11,974 nucleotides of DNA from an uncultured Clostridia bacterium (lineage in GTDB: Bacteria > Bacillota > Clostridia > Oscillospirales > Ruminococcaceae). Shown here in pieces: positions 6,150 through 11,974 of the stretch. Location: assembly GCA_945947715.1 (NCBI GenBank), contig CAMEYZ010000052.1, forward strand, positions 1-11,974, written 5' to 3'. The translations under genes were made by a program, and so were the position numbers. The notes below the pieces were generated by a model that was not told where the DNA came from, searched no databases, and saw nothing but the letters and a program-made list of their open reading frames with translations. Within the stretch, counting starts at the first letter, position 1. The number at the start of each line of letters is the position of its first letter.

Positions 6150-6177
6150 GTATTATTTTAAAATAACGGTATATACT
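6148..6177 (+). promoter_or_regulatory. Likely promoter of the PTS unit
   Basis: TTGTAT (6148-6153) and TATACT (6172-6177) are spaced 18 bp apart, with the -35 overlapping the T-run of the uvrB terminator. The leader would be about 28 nt, too short for a GlcT/LicT-type antiterminator RNA. TATCCT (6183-6188) and AGGATA (6198-6203) are inverted copies around the AAAGGA ribosome binding site, so the site may be partly occluded or bound. Confidence 0.45.
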
Positions 6178-6211
6178 AACTATATCCTAAAAACGAAAGG
6201 ATAAAGCTACT

Positions 6212-8347
6212 ATGAAAGATAAAATATTTGCAGTGCTGCAGCGCATCGGACGTTCCTTTATGCTGCCCATTGCAATTCTTCCCATAGCGGGGCTTCTCCT
6301 TGGCATAGGAAGCTCCTTTACAAATCCCACCACCCTTGATGCATACGGTCTTACGGGAGTTATCTATGAGGGCGGACTGCTCTACACCATTCTCGACATA
6401 ATGAGCGAAACGGGTAACATAGTCTTTGCAAATCTTCCCCTGCTCTTTGCCATGGGCGTGGCTATCGGCATGGCGAAAAAGGAAAAATCCACTGCTGCTC
6501 TTTCGGCTGCGGTGGCGTACCTTATCATGAACACCGCCATTAGCGTTATGATAAGCGCATACGGCGGCGTAGAAGCAATGCAGGAAAATTCCACCGCATC
6601 TGTTTTAGGAATAACCACTCTGCAGATGGGCGTTTTCGGCGGTATCATCGTGGGACTCGGCACAGCCGCGCTCCACAACCGCTTCTATAAGATAGAGCTG
6701 CCGCAGGTAGTGTCCTTTTTCGGCGGAACAAGGTTTGTTCCTATTATATGCTCCCTTGTCTATCTTATCGTCGGCATCGTCATGTTTTACATCTGGGGCT
6801 TCGTTCAGACGGGCATTTCCGGACTGGGCAGCCTTGTACTGGAATCGGGCTACGCAGGCACGTGGATTTACGGCATTATCGAACGAGCACTTATCCCCTT
6901 TGGACTTCATCACGTATTCTACATGCCCTTCTGGCAGACCTCCGTGGGCGGAACGGCAGTCATCGACGGAGTGACCGTTTCAGGCGCGCAAAACATCTTC
7001 TTTGCGGAGCTGGCATCAAAATCCACCGAAGTCTTTTCCGTATCCGCCACAAGATTTATGAGCGGAAAATTCCCCTTTATGATATTCGGACTTCCGGCGG
7101 CAGCATATGCAATGTACAGAACTGCTCGCCCCGAAAAGAAAAAGGCGGTAGGCGGACTATTGCTCTCCGCGGCGCTGACCTCGATGATAACAGGCATCAC
7201 CGAGCCTCTGGAGTTCACCTTCCTATTTGTGGCGCCCTCTATGTATGCGGTGCACTGTGTACTGGCAGGCTTATCCTACATGCTCATGCACATTTTTAAC
7301 GTGGGCGTGGGAATGACCTTCTCAGGCGGACTTATCGACCTGACACTTTTCGGAATACTCCAGGGCAATGCAAAGACCAACTGGATATGGATAGTCATTA
7401 TAGGGCTTTTCTATGCGCTGATATACTATTTTGTGTTCTATCTTATGATAACAAAGCTTAATCTGAAAACTCCCGGACGCGAAGCAGAGGGCGAGGAAAC
7501 CAAGCTCTACACCCGTAAGGACCTGAATGCCCGCAATGAGGCTCTTAAGGCAAATGCTCTCACAAGCGTGCTCATTCTTAAGGGTCTTGGCGGAAAGGCC
7601 AACATTTCTGATATCGACTGCTGCGCCACAAGGCTGCGAGTCACTGTGGACGACCCGTCCGCTGCCGATGAAGCTCTCCTGAAGCAGAGCGGAGCAAGCG
7701 GCGTTATCCGGAAAGGAAATGGTATACAGGTGGTGTACGGTCCGAGGGTATCGGTGATAAAATCCGACCTGGAGGACTTCATGGACTCTCCCGATTCGGA
7801 CAATATCGACAAGCTTCTGGAAAACGTCATGTCAAGCTCCGAAGCAGAAAAGAAGCTGTCCGAAAGCAGCGGCGGCAGCATAAAGACCATATCCCTTGCC
7901 GCTCACATGAACGGAACCGCAATTCCCCTTTCTCAGGTGGAGGACGAGGCCTTCTCCTCGGGAGCACTGGGAGACGGTGCGGCTATCGAGCCTTTGGAGG
8001 GAAAGCTGTACGCTCCCTGTGACGGTACAGTTGAGACGCTTTTCGATACAAAGCATGCGCTCAGCATAAGGTCTGATAATGGCGCGGATATACTCCTTCA
8101 CATCGGAATTGATACCGTACACTTAGAAGGAAAATTTTTCACTGCACACATCAGTGACGGTGACAGGGTGAAAACTGGCGAACTGCTTATCAGCTTTGAT
8201 ATGGACGCTATCAGAAAAGCAGGCTATAAGCTTACAACACCGCTTATCATCTGCAACAGCGACGAGTTTGATGATATAGCTCTTGAAGCAGCGGGCAGCA
8301 TATCCGCAGGCAGTAGCTTTTTGACTATAACAGGAAAGGAACAATAA
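6212..8347 (+). CDS. ptsG: PTS sugar transporter EIICBA, glucose family
   Basis: This 711-residue membrane permease imports and phosphorylates a hexose, taking phosphate from HPr. The domains run C-B-A as in B. subtilis PtsG. EIIC (about 1-415) has around ten membrane segments and the motifs PFGLHHVFYMPFW, FMIFGLPAAAYAMY and TGITEPLEFTFLFVAP. EIIB (about 440-525) carries the phosphocysteine Cys471 in DIDCCATRLRV; the adjacent Cys470 is unusual. EIIA (about 560-711) carries the phosphohistidine His630 in LLHIGIDTVHLEGKFF, with the partner His615 in TKHALSI. The whole chain resembles PtsG closely (TPGRE linker, GGKANI, GASGV), which favours glucose, though glucosamine, GlcNAc or maltose members share these motifs. 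The start follows AAAGGA. HPr is encoded 6 nt downstream, so the two proteins that hand over phosphate are co-expressed. No EI gene is visible in the window. Confidence 0.93.
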   Translation: MKDKIFAVLQRIGRSFMLPIAILPIAGLLLGIGSSFTNPTTLDAYGLTGVIYEGGLLYTILDIMSETGNIVFANLPLLFAMGVAIGMAKKEKSTAALSAAVAYLIMNTAISVMISAYGGVEAMQENSTASVLGITTLQMGVFGGIIVGLGTAALHNRFYKIELPQVVSFFGGTRFVPIICSLVYLIVGIVMFYIWGFVQTGISGLGSLVLESGYAGTWIYGIIERALIPFGLHHVFYMPFWQTSVGGTAVIDGVTVSGAQNIFFAELASKSTEVFSVSATRFMSGKFPFMIFGLPAAAYAMYRTARPEKKKAVGGLLLSAALTSMITGITEPLEFTFLFVAPSMYAVHCVLAGLSYMLMHIFNVGVGMTFSGGLIDLTLFGILQGNAKTNWIWIVIIGLFYALIYYFVFYLMITKLNLKTPGREAEGEETKLYTRKDLNARNEALKANALTSVLILKGLGGKANISDIDCCATRLRVTVDDPSAADEALLKQSGASGVIRKGNGIQVVYGPRVSVIKSDLEDFMDSPDSDNIDKLLENVMSSSEAEKKLSESSGGSIKTISLAAHMNGTAIPLSQVEDEAFSSGALGDGAAIEPLEGKLYAPCDGTVETLFDTKHALSIRSDNGADILLHIGIDTVHLEGKFFTAHISDGDRVKTGELLISFDMDAIRKAGYKLTTPLIICNSDEFDDIALEAAGSISAGSSFLTITGKEQ

Positions 8348-8353
8348 CATCGT

Positions 8354-8611
8354 ATGAAACAGTTTGAATATGTAATAAGGGACGAAGTGGGTATTCATGC
8401 CCGTCCCGCAGGCTTGCTCGCAAAAAAGGCAAAGGAATTCAAAAGTGAAATAACTCTGGAAAAGGGCGGCAAGTCCGCTGCAGCGTCAAAGCTGATGGCT
8501 GTTATGGCGCTGGGAGTCAAATGCGGCGACAGAGTTTCTGTGACCATAAAAGGCGATGACGAGGAAGCTGCCTCTGCCGAAATGGAAAATTTTTTCCGCG
8601 AAAATCTGTAA
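8354..8611 (+). CDS. ptsH: HPr phosphocarrier protein
   Basis: This 85-residue cytosolic phosphocarrier passes phosphate from EI to EIIA domains. DEVGIHARPAGLLA places the active His at residue 15 and the conserved Arg at 17, and the length matches the HPr fold. A gapless alignment to B. subtilis HPr puts Lys at 46, preceded by Ser45 (AAASKLMAVM), where HPr normally has Lys45-Ser46. The site used by HPr kinase/phosphorylase is therefore missing or shifted, so carbon catabolite control through P-Ser-HPr/CcpA may not work for this protein. The gene follows the EIICBA gene by 6 nt. Its ribosome binding site AAAGGA (8335-8340) lies inside the end of that gene, indicating a bicistronic message. 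It could be the general HPr or one dedicated to this permease. Confidence 0.95.
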   Translation: MKQFEYVIRDEVGIHARPAGLLAKKAKEFKSEITLEKGGKSAAASKLMAVMALGVKCGDRVSVTIKGDDEEAASAEMENFFRENL

Positions 8612-8619
8612 AATAGTAA

Positions 8620-8658
8620 CAGAAAAGCCGTCCGCAGATATAACGGACGGTTTTTCTG
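8620..8658. terminator. Bidirectional intrinsic terminator between convergent units
   Basis: CAGAAAAGCCGTCCG (8620-8634) pairs with CGGACGGTTTTTCTG (8644-8658) with one G-T pair around a 9-nt loop. On the plus strand the stem runs into TTTTT and ends the ptsG-ptsH message. On the minus strand it reads CGGACGGCTTTTCTG and could also stop the ABC transporter message, which has no nearer terminator. Confidence 0.85.
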
Positions 8659-8757
8659 AATAAAGCAATAACGACTACCTCGGGGGGAAGACCTCGGCAG
8701 CCGCTATCGGAAAAAGGAGAAAATATGAAAAATATGAAACGGTTTAGCTTATGTCAA
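8659..8757 (+). other. Spacer holding an orphan ribosome binding site and start codon
   Basis: The spacer between the shared terminator and the permease stop contains AAAAAGGAG (8711-8719) placed correctly before ATG at 8725. The frame reads MKNMKRFSLCQ and then runs antisense into the permease gene. The direct repeat ACCTCGG occurs twice at about 8677-8697, around a GGGGGGAAG segment. The leader with its start looks like the 5' end of a lost gene cut by a past rearrangement. I do not count the 60-codon frame as a gene because most of it is antisense to a clear permease. Confidence 0.35.
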
Positions 8758-9654
8758 TTATTCCTTAACAGCTCCGTTTGTAAGTCCTGCATAGATGTAC
8801 TTCTGCAGGAAAAGGAAGATGATAAGAACGGGAACTGTACAGATGACGATACCTGCAAAGATGATCTCCCACTTTGCGCCGTAGGGGCCCATGAAGCGGT
8901 ACAGTGATGTGGATACCACGGAAAGCTCGTCGGAGGGCATATAAAGGTTTGCAGTATAGAAGTCGTTATAGATGCTGATTATCTTGATGATAAGCACTGT
9001 TGCGATAGCAGGCTTAAGGTTAGGAAGGATTATCTTGAAATAGATCGTGAAATAGTTTGCTCCGTCCATGTATGCACTTTCATCCAGTGAGTAGGAAATA
9101 TTGTTTAAGAACTGAATGAATATGTAAATGGAGATGATATCAGTTCCGATGTAGAGAAGAATAGGCGCGCCCATTGTTCCTACAAGACCGAACTTGTTCA
9201 TGATGCTGTAAACTGTTACCTGCATTGTGATAGAGGGGAAAAGCTGTGCACAGAGGAATGCAGCCTTCATGACCTTTCCCATGACCGTATTGAAGCGCTG
9301 AACTACATATGCAGTCATTGTGCCGAGGATAACGGTGAAAAAGCAGGAGATAACAAGGATTATCAGAGTGTTTTTCAGACCAAGAAGGACCTTTCCGTCG
9401 ATAAACGCTGTTTTATAGTTGCTCCATTCAATGTGGGTAGGCAGCGCGAATACATTGGACGAAAGGAACTCTCTGTTATCCTTAAGGGAGCCTAAAAATA
9501 CGACTAACAGTGGAACAATAACGATAAGACAGCCCAGTACAAGGATAACATATTTCATAGCCTGAAAGAATTTGCGCTTGAACATTGAGGAATCAAAGCC
9601 TGTATTGCTTCCCTTGCCGGCTGACAAGGTATTGAAATTTTCTGCAGAAGCCAT
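8758..9654 (-). CDS. ABC sugar transporter permease, MalG type
   Basis: This 298-residue inner-membrane permease is one half of the channel of a carbohydrate ABC importer. A charged N-terminal tail (1-33) is followed by membrane segment 1 (about 35-57). The other segments lie at about 93-117, 128-150, 160-183, 215-232 and 263-285. The ATPase-coupling EAA loop is at about 191-214 (ESAYMDGANYFTIYFKIILP), in the MalG position before the fifth segment. The length fits the family. It starts 2 nt after the stop of the MalF-like gene, and its AAGGAGGA site lies within the end of that gene, so translation is probably coupled. The closest family is binding-protein-dependent transport inner membrane component, sugar type. 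The substrate cannot be read from this sequence. Confidence 0.93.
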   Translation of the reverse strand: MASAENFNTLSAGKGSNTGFDSSMFKRKFFQAMKYVILVLGCLIVIVPLLVVFLGSLKDNREFLSSNVFALPTHIEWSNYKTAFIDGKVLLGLKNTLIILVISCFFTVILGTMTAYVVQRFNTVMGKVMKAAFLCAQLFPSITMQVTVYSIMNKFGLVGTMGAPILLYIGTDIISIYIFIQFLNNISYSLDESAYMDGANYFTIYFKIILPNLKPAIATVLIIKIISIYNDFYTANLYMPSDELSVVSTSLYRFMGPYGAKWEIIFAGIVICTVPVLIIFLFLQKYIYAGLTNGAVKE

Positions 9655-9656
9655 AT

Positions 9657-10574
9657 TTACTTATCCTCCTTAAACGCAAGCTTTTGTATCACAGTTACCA
9701 CGACGATGATCAGGAACAGCACCACCGACATGGCACAGGCAAGCCCGACCTTATGGAATTTGAACGCCGTTTCCGTTGTTTCGATAACGAAGGTGCTGGA
9801 CCCGAAGCGTCCGCCGGTAACAATGTAAGGGATATCGTAAACGCTGATTGCACCCTTGACAGCGAGTATCATCTGAAGAAGAATGATAGGCTTTATCTCG
9901 GGGAAGATTATGTAGCGGAAATTCTGGAAGCCGTTTGCTCCGTCAAGGGAAGCTGCCTCGTAAAGCTCAGGCGAAACAGACTGTATCGCACCGATGAACA
10001 TTACCAGGTCCATACCGATATATCTCCAGATTGAAATGAATACCAGACATATATTTACAAGACCCTCTGAGGATAAAAACTTGATAGGCTCTCCGCCAAG
10101 CAGCGTAATAATCGTGTTTAATGTACCGTCTGTATTGGTAACTCCGTCGCCTCTCTGGAAGAATCTGCGGAAGATAAGGGCTACTGCAACGGTATTGATC
10201 ATGTAAGGGAAGAAGAGAACTCCCTTAAAGAAGTTTGAAAATCTGATTTTTGAACAAAGGATAGTTGCAAGAAAAAGTGCAAGCGACAGCTGGATAAAGG
10301 AACCAGCCAGATAGTAAAGACTGTTTTTGAACGCTGAAAAATACTCGGGCGTTTCAAAGATGGTCTTATAGTTTTGAAGTCCGACAAATTCGACATCAAC
10401 GCCGAACTGATCGCGCTTCTCAAGGCTGAAGGCGAACATATTCGCCGCAGGGAGATAAGTAAAGGTGATCAGAAGAACAGTAGGTATGAGCAGAAATATG
10501 ATAACTGTCAGCAGCTGCTGCCTATAGATTCTTCCGAAGCGCTTTTTTTTGGTAAGATTTGCTGTACCGGTCAT
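9657..10574 (-). CDS. ABC sugar transporter permease, MalF type
   Basis: This 305-residue permease partners the MalG-like protein. Six membrane segments are visible, starting with about 20-42. FVGLQNYKTIF (63-73) is the usual motif after the first segment of MalF/UgpA/LacF-type permeases. The EAA loop is at 204-229 (LYEAASLDGANGFQNFRYIIFP). It lacks the large extra periplasmic loop of E. coli MalF, as expected for a Gram-positive sugar permease. The ATG is preceded by a weak GGGGGC site 7 nt away. About 360 nt of untranslated DNA separate it from the solute-binding gene upstream. No ATPase gene is present in the window; such importers in Firmicutes often share an MsmK/UgpC-type ATPase encoded elsewhere. 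Confidence 0.93.
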   Translation of the reverse strand: MTGTANLTKKKRFGRIYRQQLLTVIIFLLIPTVLLITFTYLPAANMFAFSLEKRDQFGVDVEFVGLQNYKTIFETPEYFSAFKNSLYYLAGSFIQLSLALFLATILCSKIRFSNFFKGVLFFPYMINTVAVALIFRRFFQRGDGVTNTDGTLNTIITLLGGEPIKFLSSEGLVNICLVFISIWRYIGMDLVMFIGAIQSVSPELYEAASLDGANGFQNFRYIIFPEIKPIILLQMILAVKGAISVYDIPYIVTGGRFGSSTFVIETTETAFKFHKVGLACAMSVVLFLIIVVVTVIQKLAFKEDK

Positions 10575-10593
10575 TTAAGAAGCCCCCGACTGT

Positions 10594-10620
10594 AAAAAAT
10601 AACGCGTCATAGAATACGCG
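10594..10620 (-). terminator. Weak terminator/attenuator-like stem ahead of the MalF gene
   Basis: On the minus strand CGCGT (10620-10616) pairs with ACGCG (10607-10603) around an 8-nt loop, and TTATTTTTT follows. The stem is only 5 bp, so termination would be partial at best. It lies about 20 nt before the permease ribosome binding site and could lower permease expression relative to the binding protein. Confidence 0.3.
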
Positions 10621-10658
10621 GTCATCTGATTTTTAGCGTATGATAATTTGAATCCCTC

Positions 10659-10682
10659 TCCGCTTCCCGTGAAGGAAGCGGA
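10659..10682. repeat. 9-bp-stem hairpin in the intercistronic spacer
   Basis: TCCGCTTCC (10659-10667) and GGAAGCGGA (10674-10682) are exact inverted copies around a 6-nt loop. No T-run follows on either strand. It may protect a processed mRNA end or be a protein-binding dyad. Confidence 0.5.
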
Positions 10683-10889
10683 TTGAGATCCACGACAGCT
10701 CCGAGGAAGCGAAGCCGCCATTTCTGGTAAAAAAGGAAGAAAAATGATATGTACATAGTATGATGTCGAGAAACGATGCTAAATATCCACGTCAAAAAGC
10801 TGGGTCAGAAGGATCCCTTCGTAAAATGCGTCAGAATATCATGTCAGATATTTCGTCAGGTCATCATATCAGTGAATTTATGCAGCTTT

Positions 10890-10919
10890 TCTTTCACGGG
10901 AATATTTTCCCGTGAAAGA
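10890..10919. repeat. 13-bp perfect hairpin after the solute-binding gene
   Basis: TCTTTCACGGGAA (10890-10902) and TTCCCGTGAAAGA (10907-10919) pair perfectly around the tetraloop TATT, 22 nt beyond the binding-protein stop codon. On the minus strand the stem is followed by AAAAGCTGC and not by a T-run, so it is not a standard terminator. Such hairpins after a binding-protein gene usually block 3' exonucleases and raise its message level over that of the permeases. Confidence 0.65.
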
Positions 10920-10941
10920 GCTATTAGCTTATGTAATATGA

Positions 10942-11974
10942 TTAGCCAAGGATAGAATCTCTGGAAGCTGCCCATGCTGCGTTTGTATCAGCGCAGATAG
11001 AATCATAAGCCTCTCTGCCCTGACCGCCAAATGCAGCCTCAGCCATTCTGAACTTGAAGTTTGTGGAAGCATCGCCCCAAGGATCTACCTCAGACTCCTT
11101 AGCGATCTCGTCCCACTTGCCCTGGAGCTCGTCGGGGAATGCAGCCTCAACAAAGAGCTGAACGTTGAGCTCATCGAAGGAAGCAAGTGTTGCGGGCATA
11201 GATGCGGACTTAAGACCGGAGATCTCGCCTTCGTTCTGAGCAAAGCCGGAATCTGTGCAGAACCACTCAGCATATGCAACAGCTGCGTCGAGGTTTGCAG
11301 AGTTCTTGTTAACGCTCATCATGTAGTCGTTGGAGGATACGGAGTAGATCTGTCCGTCAATGCTGTTGGGGAAGGGCATGTAGCCAACGTCAGCACGGTC
11401 TGTACCAACCTGATCGCAAGCCTCCTGGAACTGTGTGATAGCCCATGAGCCGAGTACCATTGTAGCGATCTTGCCCTCTGCGAATGCAGGCTTGCAGCCT
11501 TCCCAGTCAGTTGTCATAGGATCTTCCTCGTGGAGAGTAGGATCTGCATAGATGTCGAAGAGTGTACCATATACTGCGTCATAGGGGCTGCCCTCGGAGA
11601 AGAGGTCGTTCTTCTCGGTGAGGAGCTTTGTGTTGTACTCAGGATCTCCGGAAGCGCCTACAACGAGGGACTGCCACTGAGTGATGCACCAGGAAGCGTT
11701 ATAGTTTGTGTAATAAGGAATTGCGTCTGTGTTCTCGCCGATCTGCTTGAGGCATGCGATGAACTCATCTGTTGTCTTAGGAAGCTCTGTGATGCCTGCG
11801 TCAGCCCATACTCTCTTGTTATAGAGAACGCCGGAAGCTGTACCACCGGTAGGAAGCGCGTAAACCTGTCCGTCTACGGAGTAGTTCTCCAGCCAGTAGA
11901 AATCCTTGGAGAGCTCATCATAGGAGCCGAAGGATACGAAGAAGTTGGGGAGATCAGCCTGCTTAAGAGCCTGA
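10942..11974 (-). CDS. ABC sugar transporter solute-binding protein, N-terminus beyond window
   Basis: This is an extracellular sugar-binding lipoprotein of the MalE/UgpB class (SBP family 1) that delivers substrate to the permeases encoded downstream. The open frame runs uninterrupted from the stop at 10942 to the right edge, giving 343 visible residues without a start codon. The lipobox and signal peptide must lie outside the window. Typical class features are visible. VDGQVYALPTGGTASGVLYNK resembles the conserved segment of these proteins in which the chain crosses between lobes (quoted only in part: YALPTGGTASGVLYN). FAEGKIATMVLGSW is the central lobe motif, and YMPFPNSIDGQIYSV precedes the second crossing. 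Trp and Tyr residues around them probably stack on the sugar. The gene is first in the minus-strand operon. A hairpin directly downstream fits high expression of this component. The substrate is unknown. Confidence 0.92.
   Translation of the reverse strand, partial: QALKQADLPNFFVSFGSYDELSKDFYWLENYSVDGQVYALPTGGTASGVLYNKRVWADAGITELPKTTDEFIACLKQIGENTDAIPYYTNYNASWCITQWQSLVVGASGDPEYNTKLLTEKNDLFSEGSPYDAVYGTLFDIYADPTLHEEDPMTTDWEGCKPAFAEGKIATMVLGSWAITQFQEACDQVGTDRADVGYMPFPNSIDGQIYSVSSNDYMMSVNKNSANLDAAVAYAEWFCTDSGFAQNEGEISGLKSASMPATLASFDELNVQLFVEAAFPDELQGKWDEIAKESEVDPWGDASTNFKFRMAEAAFGGQGREAYDSICADTNAAWAASRDSILG

Larger units (their letters stand above)
10575..10941 (-). promoter_or_regulatory. Long untranslated spacer between binding protein and permeases
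   Basis: These 367 bases hold no convincing gene on either strand. Reading in transcription direction (right to left), they contain a 13-bp-stem hairpin (10890-10919), a cluster of four CTGAC pentamers (10804-10859) and the 10-bp palindrome TATGTACATA (10748-10757). After these come a 9-bp-stem hairpin (10659-10682) and a small GC-rich stem followed by TTATTTTTT (10620 down to about 10594). I found no strong promoter. The layout suggests a processed or attenuated intercistronic region rather than a new transcription unit. Confidence 0.5.

Noticed and set aside
6735..7299. Additional plus-strand frames inside the PTS gene
   Set aside because: They overlap the EIIC domain in other frames and encode no recognisable protein.
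8729..8757. Minus-strand TTGACA-17 bp-TATTTT promoter-like pair
   Set aside because: It would fire away from any minus-strand gene into the shared terminator. It is probably chance in AT-rich sequence.
8725..8907. Plus-strand 60-codon frame with good ribosome binding site
   Set aside because: Nearly all of it is antisense to the MalG-like permease and it has no domain. Only its leader is reported as a possible remnant.
10890..10919. Intrinsic terminator for the solute-binding gene
   Set aside because: The stem is strong, but neither strand has a T-run after it, so a stabilising hairpin is a better description.

Overview
The window looks like chromosome from a Firmicute of the Ruminococcus/Oscillospiraceae type. 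I infer this from the gene content (UvrB, a B. subtilis PtsG-like EIICBA, HPr, a MalEFG-type sugar ABC transporter), the strong purine-rich ribosome binding sites, and codon use of a moderately GC genome right of about 3450. The genus is an inference. There are two compartments. Positions 1 to about 3450 are AT-rich and carry recombination genes (a mobile element). From about 3450 to the end the codon use and gene content are housekeeping and sugar uptake.

Mobile part (1-~3450). The left 560 bases are a non-coding array of long direct repeats: an exact 158-bp duplication at a 318-bp offset, plus three units each carrying the 12-bp palindrome CTGAAATTTCAG. A palindrome-rich stretch (579-840) follows, then a small resolvase/invertase-type serine recombinase (879-1526). 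Next come a probable 43-residue small protein (1611-1742), a consensus extended -10 promoter buried in a 17-bp-arm inverted repeat (1771-1811), and a large serine recombinase of the integrase/TnpX class (1844-3421). The large recombinase ends in three tandem in-frame stops. Within about 30 bases the sequence becomes the conserved HGGMDGG zinc-site segment of a cell-wall amidase of the CwlD/Amidase_3 type, in the same frame and with its N-terminal part missing. The simplest reading is that an integrative element has inserted into the amidase gene at its active-site codons, with its integrase next to the junction. This layout is reminiscent of the B. subtilis skin element that interrupts sigK. 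The left end of the element and the 5' part of the amidase lie outside the window.

Chromosomal part. The amidase remnant ends at an intrinsic terminator. uvrB follows with its own TTGACA/TATCAT promoter, a degenerate LexA-like box and a strong terminator. Then comes a two-gene sugar-phosphotransferase unit: a PtsG-like EIICBA permease and an HPr. The HPr has the catalytic His15 but Lys instead of Ser at position 46, the usual HPr-kinase site. A 15-bp-stem terminator, usable from both sides, separates this from a convergent minus-strand ABC sugar importer. In transcription order the importer is: solute-binding protein (running off the right edge, N-terminus missing), a 13-bp-stem hairpin, a long untranslated spacer, a MalF-like permease, and a MalG-like permease 2 nt downstream. 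No ATPase gene is visible, so a shared MsmK-type ATPase encoded elsewhere is the usual expectation.

Functionally the right half is a carbohydrate-uptake region next to a DNA repair gene. The left half is the most unusual part: two different serine recombinases, a repeat array and a disrupted, potentially restorable amidase.
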